From a virus, in IMG/VR virus record IMGVR_UViG_3300032116_000757, positions 1 to 33,962 of that record: a stretch of 33,962 nucleotides of DNA; one strand, 5' to 3'. This document shows, one piece after another, positions 18,802 to 27,959 of the stretch (the first letter of the stretch is position 1; each line of letters begins with the position of its first letter). The notes below the pieces were generated by a model. That model was not told the DNA's origin and did no database searches. It saw only the letters and a program-made list of their open reading frames with translations. The position numbers were made by a program, and so were the translations under genes.

Positions 18802-21120
18802 CTATTCAGTCGGCGTGTAATAGTCGGCTGGACGGGTCAGCATCTGGCGCATGTACTGCGCCAGCACGTTGCGGGCCATTGGCGAAAGTGCGTCCGACGC
18901 GCGGCTGAGTGTTTCGGCAGTGGGCTGGACGGTGAGCAGATTAGCCGCAGTGCTGGGCTGTGCCAGCGCGGGCGCCAGCCGGCGCATGACGTTCTCGGCC
19001 AGCTTGTTGGCGAACTCCTGCTCCACCTGCTGCGCGGCGATGCCGCCGCCATAAACGCCCGGCACGCCGCCCGCCACGCGGGACGCCGCGCGGACCAGCA
19101 CGTTAGCCATGCCCGGCTCCATCGCTTCCATGACCCGCGACCGCGCGCCAGTGGGCAGCGACATCCGCTGCGACGGCGTCAGGTTTTCAAGACCTGTCTG
19201 CGCCACAGCGCGCGTAGCACCGATCTCGCCAGCCAGTTTTTGCGCGGCGGGCAGTTTCGGCCCCATCATTTCGACGTTGATGTCGAACCGGCCGGGACCG
19301 AAGAACTTGGCGACGTAGTCCGGGTCTTGGCCGCTCATGACCTTTGCGTACTGCGCTTCGGGAAGCCTCGTAAGCTGTCGTTCAAACTGGCTACGCTCGA
19401 CGTTGCGCATTCCCTGCGCAAACGTGTCGAGGTACGATTTCCAGCCGCGCCCGCCGGCGGCCATGATAGCGTCGTCGATCAGCGGCTGCGTCTCGCCAAT
19501 GATCTGCGCAGTGTACGACTGAAGTGCGCTCGGCTCCGTCGGGCCGAGAATGTCAGCCACCACGTTGCCCATGTTCTTGCGAAGTTCGTACAAGCCGGTA
19601 GCGTCAATGACGCCGCCGAAGCGCGCGGCGCGGCGCTCCAGATTGTTGGCGAACTCCGTCAACACGCGGAAACGGGCCGGGTTCACAAATTCTGCATCGG
19701 CAGCCGAAGCGCGCAGACGACCGACAACCGTGGAGATGTCCAGCGGCTTGAGGCCCTGCGCCCTCAGATTGGCTGCGACTTCTTCGGCCGCGCGCGCTTC
19801 CGTACCGAGCGCCAACGACCGCGCCGCGGCCTGACCGCCGCGCTGCTCTAGACCGCCTATAAGGCCGCGCTGGCGATTGATCGCCGCGGGATCAAACACG
19901 TCGCCGAGGTCGTCCATCTGCCCCAGCACCGCACCTTGCTCGTCGGCTGCGGTCAGAAAACGCCGAGCGCGGTTAACTTCATCCGCTGCGGCGTCACGCA
20001 GACGCGTAGCCTGACGTTCGGCCGGAACAATCGCAGTGCGGCCCAAGTCGGCAAGCGACAGGTTTTCTTCGCGCATCGGCGCAGTGGCGGTGCGGACACC
20101 CTTTTTAGCCGCGGCGATGTTGCCCATCGCGGCGGTCTGCGTTTCGCCACCGCGGATAAACGCCTTGGTTTCTTCCTGCGCCGCAGCGCGCGCTTGCGCG
20201 ACGCGCTCCAGCGGCTTGCTGGCCTTGCTGGCGCCGACGATGCGAGTGGCCGCCGCCAGTTCCGGCGTGAGCAGGCCCTTTTCCGCGAGGAACTCGGCCG
20301 TGTTTGCCTTGGTGTTTTTGGGCGCCTTGCGCAACGCATCCGAAACCGCCGCCGCATTGTCGGCGATCAGATTGCGCATGATCTCCGCCGCCCGCGTTTC
20401 GCCGAGCCGCCGTGCCAACAGGTCATACGTCCAGCCCATACCGCGTTTGGCAATCGTGCCGACTAGCGGAAGCGCGGCGCCCGTGACAGCGGCATCAACG
20501 ATATCCTGATCGGTCAGCGCTGCGGCGGTTACGCCGGCACCAGCACCGCCGGCCGCGCGCAGCGCTACACGCCCGCTGCGAGTAGCGGCGACAGGGGCAC
20601 CGCCAGCAACCGCAGCGCGCGTCGGCGCGCGAACACCAATACCGCCAGATTGAATGGCGCGGCCGGTCTGCTGAAGCACTCGGCCTACAGGTTTTGCGCG
20701 CGGCGCAACGCGTGTCAAAACCTGACCGCCCCGTGCTATAGCACCGCCAGCCGCGCCAACTACAGGGGCTGTCGCAGCGATCTCGCCAGTGATTTGCCCG
20801 GCGGTAAATGCGTTAGGCGCTACTTCACGAGCGCCGGCGAACTGACGCTGATACGCAGCCTGCTGCTGCGGCGTCAGCAGCTTGCGACCCTGCGGGTCAA
20901 AAAACTCGATGATGCCGCCGATGACGCGGGGGATAGCCTCGCCGATACCCGCGCCGAATGCGCCCAGTGCCCCAGACGGCTTGCCGGTTTCCTTCGTCGG
21001 CTTAGGGGCGCCCTGCGCCCGCACACGCTTGATCTCAGCGGCCAGCGCCCGCGCCGCGTCTACGTCGCCGGCCTTGTCGGCGTTGATCAGCGCGGTTTCT
21101 AGCTGCTTGAGTGTCGGCAC
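18802..21120 (-). CDS. Large internal virion/ejection protein, 772 aa (P22 gp16 position)
   Basis: This is probably a capsid-internal protein ejected with the DNA. The N-terminus (LKQLETALINADKAGDVDAA) matches a short helical repeat often found at the start of phage ejection proteins. A Gly/Ala-rich, partly hydrophobic region (about 45-240) could cross membranes, and the rest is long Ala/Arg/Glu helices. It is last in the P22-like ejection cluster. The start is GTG 21120, two bases after the upstream stop. I see no lytic or nuclease motif. Sequence likeness to P22 gp16 is not claimed; only position and composition agree. Confidence 0.65.
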   Translation of the reverse strand: MPTLKQLETALINADKAGDVDAARALAAEIKRVRAQGAPKPTKETGKPSGALGAFGAGIGEAIPRVIGGIIEFFDPQGRKLLTPQQQAAYQRQFAGAREVAPNAFTAGQITGEIAATAPVVGAAGGAIARGGQVLTRVAPRAKPVGRVLQQTGRAIQSGGIGVRAPTRAAVAGGAPVAATRSGRVALRAAGGAGAGVTAAALTDQDIVDAAVTGAALPLVGTIAKRGMGWTYDLLARRLGETRAAEIMRNLIADNAAAVSDALRKAPKNTKANTAEFLAEKGLLTPELAAATRIVGASKASKPLERVAQARAAAQEETKAFIRGGETQTAAMGNIAAAKKGVRTATAPMREENLSLADLGRTAIVPAERQATRLRDAAADEVNRARRFLTAADEQGAVLGQMDDLGDVFDPAAINRQRGLIGGLEQRGGQAAARSLALGTEARAAEEVAANLRAQGLKPLDISTVVGRLRASAADAEFVNPARFRVLTEFANNLERRAARFGGVIDATGLYELRKNMGNVVADILGPTEPSALQSYTAQIIGETQPLIDDAIMAAGGRGWKSYLDTFAQGMRNVERSQFERQLTRLPEAQYAKVMSGQDPDYVAKFFGPGRFDINVEMMGPKLPAAQKLAGEIGATRAVAQTGLENLTPSQRMSLPTGARSRVMEAMEPGMANVLVRAASRVAGGVPGVYGGGIAAQQVEQEFANKLAENVMRRLAPALAQPSTAANLLTVQPTAETLSRASDALSPMARNVLAQYMRQMLTRPADYYTPTE

Positions 21121-21122
21121 GA

Positions 21123-22889
21123 TTAGCCCCCGTACTTCTTGAGCAGGTCGTCAATGTTAGCGCCGCGCTTAGTCTCGCTGCGAGGCGCCGGGCGCGACGC
21201 GCTGCCGCCTTCCAGACGTGCCTTGCGCTGTTCCGCGCGCTCCATGCCGCGGCGGATGATACCTTCAAATTCGCGCGCAGCCTTGATGAAGCCAACTTCC
21301 GACGACGACCGGCGCATACGTGTCAGCGCCTGCGTGGCTTTCTGGCCTTCGATTTCGGTGATCTGCCCAGTGCCGCGCAGGCTTTCATAAGCCTTCAGGA
21401 AGGCGCCGCCTTCAATCTGATCGACCAGCGCGTCAAAGTCAGCGGACTGCGTGCCGGGGATGAAGCGCAGACCGGGGATGCCCGCCCCGACAACGCTTTC
21501 AAAGCCGGGGTGCGGCGCGCGGCGCCCGCGCACGATCTTGCCGTCCTTGACGTTCAGGTCGCCGATCATCTGGTCGATCACGGACAGCGTGTTCATCGCG
21601 CTGTCGCGCGCCGAACCGTACTTATCCAGAAACTCCACGTCGGTGTCGGCCTGCTTTTCCGCACGCTTCTCTTGGTAAAGTTCGCCGGGCGTCTTGCGTT
21701 GCACTCTTGCTTCGGCTTCGACGCGCGACAAAGGCACCTGCGCCGAACCGGGAAGCGGCGACTGCATCGGCGACTTACCTTTGAACTGCCGGCCGGTGTC
21801 CTCGTATTCTTCCAGCGCCTGTACTCGCGTCATGCCGGCGTCGCCTTCGCCGGGGCGGTAGACAGCGCTGCGCATACCGGCAGCCGGCTGTTCATCCGGC
21901 ATGATGCGGATGTTGTTGCTGCGCAGGATTTCCGCCAACTGGGCGTCCTTGCCCGGCCCCGCGGCCGCGCGCATCGCTTCAAGGTTGGACTGCGACACGA
22001 CGCCGGTGTCCATCATGGTCTGAACAATACCCGCCAAATCCGGCTGCGCCGCGCCGCCAGCCGACATCGTCTGGAACTCAGGGCTATTCTGCATCAGCCG
22101 GCTGGCGCGCTTCTGGACCTCCAGAAAATCGCTTTCGCTCAGGTCGCGCAGCATGGGGTCGGATACATTAGCGCCGCGCGCGACAGCGCGGGCAGCCGCG
22201 TCAAGCTGCTCTGGCGTAGCCGGAACCGCTTGCGGTGTCGCCTGAGCGCGCAAGTCCGCCGGCGTTGTATTGACATCTCGCGTGGGGCGAAAACCGCCGG
22301 CTGGCACAATACCACCCGAAGGCTGCGCGGGCGCGCCCGCAACCGGCGCGGCGGGCCGACGCTTAAGCTGCCGCGTGGTGAGCGGGTAGACGCCTTGCGC
22401 GCCTTTTTCGGCGGAGAACCCGCCGGTCACAGCAACACCGTAGTTGCCGTTTTCGTCCATAACTACTTCGGTTTCTAGCGGACCGTATGTAGCCCTAAAG
22501 TTGTCGCTCAGGCTACCGACCATCTTAAGCAGTTCGTTTCTGCTAAAATTTTCAGGTGGCAGATTAGCGGCAAAAAATTCCGCAAACTGGGGCGCGTCAC
22601 GCTGCATATCGCGCAGCAGCAGCACATAACCCTGCGCATTCATAGTCTGGCCGGCTCGTTTAGTGTAAAAGTCGAACAGCTTTCCGGCCTGATCAATCTC
22701 GGCCGCCGAAGCCTCGCGGCTTTCCTTGGCCTGCGCGAGTTGCATTTCCTGCGCGGCTTTCGCAGCCTGCCGTTCCGCCGCGCGCTGCTGCGACATCATG
22801 TTCATCATCTGCGCGTTGCGCTGGATGGCCGTGCCGAGAAAGTCGGTCTGCGGGGCGCGGGCCTGAAGGGCGATCATCTGGTTGGCCAT
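21123..22889 (-). CDS. Internal virion/ejection protein, 588 aa (P22 gp20 position)
   Basis: ATG 22889 overlaps the upstream stop (TAATG). The N-terminal 90 residues are a Gln/Ala/Met-rich helix, the middle is Pro/Ala-rich and probably disordered, and the C-terminal 180 residues contain a recurring phage module: GFESVVGAG, then FIPGTQSADFDALVDQIEGG, then LRGTGQITEIEGQKA. I have seen this end in many phage structural proteins. It is likely ejected with DNA or lines the portal channel, judging from position. Confidence 0.65.
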   Translation of the reverse strand: MANQMIALQARAPQTDFLGTAIQRNAQMMNMMSQQRAAERQAAKAAQEMQLAQAKESREASAAEIDQAGKLFDFYTKRAGQTMNAQGYVLLLRDMQRDAPQFAEFFAANLPPENFSRNELLKMVGSLSDNFRATYGPLETEVVMDENGNYGVAVTGGFSAEKGAQGVYPLTTRQLKRRPAAPVAGAPAQPSGGIVPAGGFRPTRDVNTTPADLRAQATPQAVPATPEQLDAAARAVARGANVSDPMLRDLSESDFLEVQKRASRLMQNSPEFQTMSAGGAAQPDLAGIVQTMMDTGVVSQSNLEAMRAAAGPGKDAQLAEILRSNNIRIMPDEQPAAGMRSAVYRPGEGDAGMTRVQALEEYEDTGRQFKGKSPMQSPLPGSAQVPLSRVEAEARVQRKTPGELYQEKRAEKQADTDVEFLDKYGSARDSAMNTLSVIDQMIGDLNVKDGKIVRGRRAPHPGFESVVGAGIPGLRFIPGTQSADFDALVDQIEGGAFLKAYESLRGTGQITEIEGQKATQALTRMRRSSSEVGFIKAAREFEGIIRRGMERAEQRKARLEGGSASRPAPRSETKRGANIDDLLKKYGG

Positions 22890-23656
22890 TAGAAGATACT
22901 CGGATTGGCGCGCATGGCGGATGTCACGTCAGGGACCAGCGACGCAGACGGAGCGCCGCGGTTGAAGTAGTTCAACTGGGCCTGATACAGCGGGTAGTTC
23001 ATCGCCGCCTGACCGATACCGCTGAGAGCACCAGACAGCGCGTTGGCGCTACCGACGTAGCCCGACGCGCGGGCCGCGCCAGCGTTCATCAGGTTCTGCG
23101 CCTGCGCCTGCCCCGCCTGCCCGGCCGCGCCGGTCAGCGTATTCGCCGCGGACTGGCCCGACCCCATCAACGACTGAAGCGGGTTCAGACGTGCAGCGCG
23201 TTCGACCTGATAGCGGTTGAAGGCGTTCTGGTACTCTTGGCTGGCCAAGTCCTGCCCGAAGCGCTGGATGCCCTTCATGGTCGCGCCCGACAGCAGACCG
23301 CCGCGTGCCGCCGCCGACCGCTCCAGCGCTTTCATTCCTTCGGCCTGCCGGAAAGCGTAGCCGGGGTCTTGCTGGAACTGCTCGGTGCCGAACGGCTTGG
23401 CGAGGCTGCCGTAGCCAGCCGCCGTCTGGTCGCCACCGATGCCGAGCAACTGCATGATCTGCTGCTGGGCGGTCAGGCCAGCCTGCCGGAACGGTTCCTG
23501 AAGTTCGATCTGCCGCTGGAACATGCGCTCCTGTGCGGCGAGGGCTTCCTGCGCGGCGCGCTCCTGCGCGCTGGCGGCCTTCTTCGCGCCGCTCGACGCG
23601 ACCAGACCACCACCAATGGATGCGACACCCCCGATAATTGCGCCGGCGACTGGCAT
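22889..23656 (-). CDS. DNA transfer/ejection protein, 255 aa (P22 gp7 position)
   Basis: The start is set at ATG 23656, overlapping the upstream stop (TGATG); the open frame extends upstream but is not coding-like. A Gly-rich hydrophobic N-terminus (GAIIGGVASIGGGLVASSGA) could insert in membranes. It is followed by an Ala/Gln/Glu helix and the widespread phage motif QDPGYAFRQAEGMKALERSA, then ARGGLLSGATMKGIQRFGQD. The rest is Ala/Gly/Gln-rich. Proteins with this motif are commonly annotated as DNA transfer or internal virion proteins. Confidence 0.75.
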   Translation of the reverse strand: MPVAGAIIGGVASIGGGLVASSGAKKAASAQERAAQEALAAQERMFQRQIELQEPFRQAGLTAQQQIMQLLGIGGDQTAAGYGSLAKPFGTEQFQQDPGYAFRQAEGMKALERSAAARGGLLSGATMKGIQRFGQDLASQEYQNAFNRYQVERAARLNPLQSLMGSGQSAANTLTGAAGQAGQAQAQNLMNAGAARASGYVGSANALSGALSGIGQAAMNYPLYQAQLNYFNRGAPSASLVPDVTSAMRANPSIF

Positions 23657-24078
23657 CAGTCCAACTCCATCATAAAGATACGGTGCGGGGCACCGAAGGT
23701 TTCTATCACTTCTCCGGTCGGCTGCATACCCCCTTGCCGCGCGAAGCGCTCGACGTGGCGGGCCTGCGGCGGGACGCGGGTCCAAAGCATCTTGGCGCCG
23801 TGGCGCCGGGCGAAGTCAATTCCTTGCGACCGGGCGGCGTTACCCCATTCGCCGCGGCCCGACCGAAGGATGAACGTATGCACCTCGTACGTTCGTGGCG
23901 CGGTCCACAGCAGTGCAAACCCGCCATGTTCACCCATCAAAAACCAGTGCTCCGGGCGCTCGACCAGCGCCGACAAGTCCAGTTCACCGGCTTCCGGCGC
24001 ACCGACATACGGACGGACATCGGGGTGGTTGACCACCCAATTGACCAGCGCCGCGTCGTGGGTGCGCTGCAAGTGCAT
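23656..24078 (-). CDS. GNAT-like protein, 140 aa (P22 gp14 position)
   Basis: The protein looks like a small GNAT-type fold: HLQRTHDAALVNWVVNHPDV, strands with FLMGEHGGFALLW and YEVHTFILRSGRGEWGNAA, then a helix (GIDFARRHGAKMLWTRV) and RHVERFARQGGM. RSGRGEWGNA resembles the acetyl-CoA pyrophosphate loop (Q/R-x2-G-x-G/A). It sits where P22 has gp14, between tail and ejection genes. It may be an acetyltransferase-like assembly factor; activity is unproven. Both ends overlap neighbours (TGATG). Confidence 0.65.
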   Translation of the reverse strand: MHLQRTHDAALVNWVVNHPDVRPYVGAPEAGELDLSALVERPEHWFLMGEHGGFALLWTAPRTYEVHTFILRSGRGEWGNAARSQGIDFARRHGAKMLWTRVPPQARHVERFARQGGMQPTGEVIETFGAPHRIFMMELD

Positions 24079-24413
24079 CAGGTGATCTCGCGGCCTGATG
24101 CACGGATGTTGACCGACAGCGAGGCGCTGGCCAGCGTAGAGATGAAGCCGTTCGGGGCCAAGGCGTGCCCGACGATCTCCGGGAAGGTATACGTCTCGTT
24201 CGGTTGCAGCGTCTTGGTCTTCACGATCAGGTTCTGCGTACCGGCCGTGTCGGCGGCCGTCACCAGATTGACGCTGATCGACGCTGCCGAGGTGCTGTAG
24301 TTGGTGGCGGTGAACTTGTCGATGATCGTGGTCACGTTGGTCGCGGTGTACTGCGTGGACTGCGTGTTCTCCGCGATCTTCGACGGAATGAGCACTTTGA
24401 CGGTAACAGTCAT
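24078..24413 (-). CDS. Small beta-rich virion protein, 111 aa
   Basis: The sequence alternates in strand fashion, with many Thr, Ser, Ala and Val (QYTATNVTTIIDKFTATNYS, then AASISVNLV, then LQPNETYTFPEIVGHAL). The pattern fits an immunoglobulin-like or jelly-roll small structural protein common in phage tail regions. No Cys, no membrane span. It probably decorates the tail or fibres. The start lies 11 bases after the upstream stop. Confidence 0.65.
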   Translation of the reverse strand: MTVTVKVLIPSKIAENTQSTQYTATNVTTIIDKFTATNYSTSAASISVNLVTAADTAGTQNLIVKTKTLQPNETYTFPEIVGHALAPNGFISTLASASLSVNIRASGREIT

Positions 24414-24424
24414 GGTTCAGGCCC

Positions 24425-24853
24425 TTAGTTGTATTCGGCTTGTAGCGTTATGTCCGCCGAAGCCAAAATTGTCGAGGTGCCGACGCGCCGAATGCCGATA
24501 TTGATGATCGCGTCGGTAATGCCCAGCGTCGGCTGCGACACCAGCCACGCCCGCGACGACGACAGCGCCAGCCAAGTGCCGGTCGCGGAACTGCTGCCGT
24601 CGAGAACCCCCGACACAACCGTGACGTAGCACTCGTAGTTGGTGGCCTGCGCGCCCGGCACGCACCAGTCTTCCAGAAAGATGTAGCCGCCACCGTTCTG
24701 GCTGTAGTTGGCCGTGCCATCTGACTTTAGCTGGTACGCCGCGGAAGCAGTGCCCAGCGCATTGAAAGCGTAGATGTACTGCGCGCTAAGGGTAATCGTA
24801 ACGGCCGACGCGCCCCCGCCAGCGCCAATCAGCGAGAGGACCGCGCCGCTCAT
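24425..24853 (-). CDS. Beta-rich virion protein, 142 aa
   Basis: ATG 24853 overlaps the upstream stop (TGATG). The protein is rich in Ser, Ala, Thr and Gly with regular strands (AVTITLSAQYIYAFNALGTA, then GGYIFLEDWCVP, then ITDAIINIGIRRVGTSTIL). It has only two Cys. It is likely a fibre-associated or tail accessory protein, judging from composition and place between fibre-like and small beta proteins. No named family is recognised. Confidence 0.6.
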   Translation of the reverse strand: MSGAVLSLIGAGGGASAVTITLSAQYIYAFNALGTASAAYQLKSDGTANYSQNGGGYIFLEDWCVPGAQATNYECYVTVVSGVLDGSSSATGTWLALSSSRAWLVSQPTLGITDAIINIGIRRVGTSTILASADITLQAEYN

Positions 24854-25707
24854 CAGGACAGCCCCGCCCCGCTGATGACCCAGACCGTAGCGGCCACCTT
24901 GACGACCGTGGCCAGACCGTAGCCCGCCAGCGTGCGAGAGCCGGTGTTCGTGGTGCCAGCCTGCCGCAGCGTGTCGGACGTGATGGCGATGGTCTGCGAG
25001 GAGCCGCTGTTGTTGTAGATCACAACGGTCGCGCCAATCGGGAACGCCACCGAGGCGTTAGCCGGAATGGTGATGCCGCCGGTCGTGATCGAGATGTGCT
25101 TGCCGTTGTCGTTCAGCGTCAGCGCGTAGGCGCCGGTCTGGGCGTTCTGCGGGGCGCCGCGGTAGCCGACGCTGTCCGTGCCGATGGTGCCGGTGGCGAC
25201 AATCGCCACGTCCTGCTCCAGCGAGGTGATGTCGGTGTTGGCGCCCGATGCGGCCGCGCCGAGGTTGGTGCGGGCGTTGGCAGCCGTCGTGGCGCCCGTG
25301 CCGCCGTTGGCGACGGCGACGGTGCCGGTCACGTTGGTGGCCGTGCCGGTGATGCTGCCGGCGAAAGTCACGCCGCTGCCGATGGTGCCGCCGGTGATGC
25401 TGACGTTGTCAGCGTTCTGCGTGGCCATCGACCCAGACATGGCGATGTTGTCCACAGTCCAGATGAGCGCGTCGGCCGAGGTGCGCAGGACGACCTTGTA
25501 CGACACGCCGGGCGCGTACCAAATGTCGGCCTCGCCGCGCGCGTCAAGGATGACCGGGTTGGCGTTCGGCGTGGTGCCGCCCGCAGTAGTGTAAGTCGCC
25601 AGCGGCGTGGTCGTGCCGGCCTGATAGGTGTAGACCTTGCCGCCAGCCAGCGGAGCGCCGTTAGCGTCGAGGAACTGGGCCTTGGGCGGTGGAGAAAGGA
25701 TTGCCAT
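24853..25707 (-). CDS. Tail fibre-like protein, 284 aa
   Basis: The N-terminal 80 residues are a common phage fibre attachment-type domain: AQFLDANGAPLAGGKVYTYQ, then TTPNANPVILDARGEA and YKVVLRTSADALIW. Next come Gly/Thr repeats and VANGGTGATTAANARTNLGA, the well-known trimeric fibre repeat. The C-terminal 90 residues form a beta-rich tip (GGITIPANASVAFPIGATVV). ATG 25707, one base past the upstream stop, is chosen over 25728 because a G-rich ribosome-binding site precedes it. It is short, so receptor binding may be shared with the spike-like protein at the right edge. Confidence 0.78.
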   Translation of the reverse strand: MAILSPPPKAQFLDANGAPLAGGKVYTYQAGTTTPLATYTTAGGTTPNANPVILDARGEADIWYAPGVSYKVVLRTSADALIWTVDNIAMSGSMATQNADNVSITGGTIGSGVTFAGSITGTATNVTGTVAVANGGTGATTAANARTNLGAAASGANTDITSLEQDVAIVATGTIGTDSVGYRGAPQNAQTGAYALTLNDNGKHISITTGGITIPANASVAFPIGATVVIYNNSGSSQTIAITSDTLRQAGTTNTGSRTLAGYGLATVVKVAATVWVISGAGLS

Positions 25708-25708
25708 A

Positions 25709-26431
25709 TCAGTAAGGCCCCCCGGCATTGATGTTGTTGGTCACGGTCAGGATGACCGACGGAATAGCAGGGTGGAAGGCGCTGGCGGCGCTGGAGTTCA
25801 GGTACACGCCGGTGTCGTCCACGGCCCACATCAGTTCAAAGTAGTCACCAGCGTTCATGGATAGCAGATAATTCCATGCAGCAATAGTGGCGAAGTTGTT
25901 GCCCTTGGTGCGCACCTGCCCAGCGCTGTCAGGCACGTCCGTGCCGTTCTTGCGCAGCCAAATCCACAATAGATGGTCGGTCGCTATCGTGGTGTCGATC
26001 TGCGCCGAGAACTGGATGTTGTAGATGTTCGCGGTATCGACGTAGACGCGCGACGTGGGCGTGCCGAGCGTGACGCCGAGGCTCAGGTCGGTCGTGTTGA
26101 ACGTCATCGCGTAGGCCGTGTTAACCAGCGCGGCAGTCTGATCCGTCGTGTCGTAGAACGAGCCGTAGCGATGCCGCGGCAACTGCGGTGTGTGCGCAGG
26201 CGCGAGGTTAAGCCCCTGCAACTCCTGCATCACCTGATGCTCGGACAAGTTGTTGTCGGTTGGCGGCCCAAGCTGCACCTCGTCCAGCGTGACCGGGTTG
26301 TTGCCGCCGCCGGTCAGCGTGAACAGGTTGAAGAAGAACCGATACCAGTCACGGGTCATCAGGCCCGTGCGCTGGTCGATGACGCCGACACGGGACGCGG
26401 GTATCTTGGTTATGTTGACCGGTTCAGCCAT
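25709..26431 (-). CDS. Virion protein with C1q/TNF-like C-terminal beta domain, 240 aa
   Basis: The first 30 residues (TKIPASRVGVIDQRTGLMTR, then DWYRFFFNLF) form a short motif that I recall at the start of many phage tail proteins. A Pro-rich linker follows. The last 150 residues read like a C1q/TNF-like jelly roll: YGSFYDTTDQTAALVNTAYA, then YNIQFSAQID, then LWIWLRKNGTDV and YFELMWAVDD. In gene order it takes the P22 tail-needle position, though it does not look like gp26. It may close the tail tube or bind a receptor. It overlaps the gp10-like gene by 8 bases. Confidence 0.65.
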   Translation of the reverse strand: MAEPVNITKIPASRVGVIDQRTGLMTRDWYRFFFNLFTLTGGGNNPVTLDEVQLGPPTDNNLSEHQVMQELQGLNLAPAHTPQLPRHRYGSFYDTTDQTAALVNTAYAMTFNTTDLSLGVTLGTPTSRVYVDTANIYNIQFSAQIDTTIATDHLLWIWLRKNGTDVPDSAGQVRTKGNNFATIAAWNYLLSMNAGDYFELMWAVDDTGVYLNSSAASAFHPAIPSVILTVTNNINAGGPY

Positions 26432-27959
26432 TTGTCCCGCTCAGGAGCAGTTCGGCGCCAATGATGCTGATCTTGACCGGGTCGGTGCCTGACACCTCGT
26501 AGACGCGGTCGCGCAGCTTGAGCGTCATGCCGAGACGACGCCACAGCGCGCGGCGGCTGTACTGGCCGATACGCCCGATGGAAGTCCAGTGCTCGTTCGA
26601 CCATGTATGGCCGCCGTCGTCCGACCAGCGCAGCATAACCTGCGGGTCCGCGCCCTGCACGACCGGCGTGGTGCCGGGCACCTCGAACAGTTGATCTTGA
26701 AAGTCTAGTTCAAGCGTGTAGTCTGGGCTGCTCTGCGTGTCGCCAAACGCCAGCCCGTTCAGGCCGACACCGACTTCCAGATTGAGTTGCAGCGAGTGCT
26801 GCGTCGTACGACGCAGGTTGTTCGCGCCGGTCGGCAGCGCACGCCACGACCGCAGCCACTTCTGCGGAGTGCCGTTGTCAGCATAGGTCGTCAGGTCGAA
26901 CGTGTAGATGTTGCCGTTCTGGTAGTCGCCGATGATGATGTTGCCGTTGAAGTTGCACTGGCAGTTGCCGCGGTGGCGGGTGAACTCGCCCGCGTCGAAA
27001 TACGCCCGCTCGTGCCATGCGCCGGTCGCGGCGTCATAGACCCACGTCGTGTTGCCGCTGGGGAAGTTCAGCACGTAGAAGGCGTGGCCGTCCTGCTGGT
27101 AGGTGTAGGCCACCGCGTCGGTCATGTCCGAGTACTGCTGGATTTGCCACTCGATAGCGTGCGTCGAGATGCGCTGGCCGACGTAACCGCCAGCGCGGTA
27201 GACGATGCCCTGACCGCGGGCGTCGCGGCCCAGCCAGAACACGCTGTTGTCCAGCTTGGCAATCGAATAGGGAGCGACGCAGCCGATCTCGTTGTAGGCG
27301 CCTTGGATGCGCGCCAGCGGGAAATCGGCTGCGCCGGCGTTGTACCAGACTTCGGTGCTGTCCGTCCCGAAGACCCATACTTCGCGGTGGTCCACGATGA
27401 TGCCGACCACGCCGTCGGGCGAACCTTCAGCGCTGGCAAAGTCCAGAGGGTCGATTTGTGTGCCGTCCAGCAGCGACGTGACCCAAAGTTTCTGGCTATC
27501 CGGCTGGTTGAACACGAAGTAGCCGTCGAGGTAGCCGACCGTCACCGCGCCGGGGAAATCCGGGTCCGTGACCTGCACGTAGGTGTCAGTGGACTCCGTG
27601 TAGACGTAAGCGTTCGGGTTCGACACGAAAACGATCTGGTCGCCATTGTCGGCGATGGACACCTGACCGGTGCCGGAGATCGAACCCAGCAGACGCGGCG
27701 TGCCGGTCAGCGAGGACAGCTTGTAGACCTCTTGGCCTGACACGACGTAGAAGTCGTCGCCCTGCGTCTGGTGCGCCCACAGCCCGCGAATGGGGCCGGT
27801 GCCGACGGTCTGCTGAAACTTCAGGCCCGGCGCGCGGTTCAGGAACGCGGGCATCTGGCCGCCTTCCGGCACGACCTCTGGGAAGAGGTTGATCATGCGG
27901 TTGTCGGCGGCGTTGACGCTGCGGGCGACATACGCCGACCCAAGGATCGGCGTCTGCAT
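26424..27959 (-). CDS. P22 gp10-like packaged-DNA stabilisation protein (tail hub)
   Basis: In P22-like phages gp10 binds below gp4 on the portal and helps hold DNA in the head. The N-terminus is characteristic (GSAYVARSVNAADNRMINLF, then PEVVPEGGQMPAFLNRAPGL), and the body is a WD-like beta-propeller with repeated strands (for example VGIIVDHREVWVFGTDSTEV and FYVLNFPSGNTTWVYDAATG). At 511 residues it is near the P22 length (about 470). The start overlaps the gp4-like stop (TGATG). Order after gp4 is as in P22. Confidence 0.88.
   Translation of the reverse strand: MQTPILGSAYVARSVNAADNRMINLFPEVVPEGGQMPAFLNRAPGLKFQQTVGTGPIRGLWAHQTQGDDFYVVSGQEVYKLSSLTGTPRLLGSISGTGQVSIADNGDQIVFVSNPNAYVYTESTDTYVQVTDPDFPGAVTVGYLDGYFVFNQPDSQKLWVTSLLDGTQIDPLDFASAEGSPDGVVGIIVDHREVWVFGTDSTEVWYNAGAADFPLARIQGAYNEIGCVAPYSIAKLDNSVFWLGRDARGQGIVYRAGGYVGQRISTHAIEWQIQQYSDMTDAVAYTYQQDGHAFYVLNFPSGNTTWVYDAATGAWHERAYFDAGEFTRHRGNCQCNFNGNIIIGDYQNGNIYTFDLTTYADNGTPQKWLRSWRALPTGANNLRRTTQHSLQLNLEVGVGLNGLAFGDTQSSPDYTLELDFQDQLFEVPGTTPVVQGADPQVMLRWSDDGGHTWSNEHWTSIGRIGQYSRRALWRRLGMTLKLRDRVYEVSGTDPVKISIIGAELLLSGTNG

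Noticed and set aside
18769-22478. Long rightward frames opposite the ejection genes (for example 18769-19851 and 21111-22478)
   Set aside because: They are antisense shadows in GC-rich DNA, rich in Arg, His and Val, without ribosome-binding sites; the leftward genes are coupled and have phage motifs.
25096-25731. Rightward 211-residue frame opposite the fibre gene
   Set aside because: Val/Gly/Arg-rich shadow of the Gly/Thr repeats of the fibre protein.
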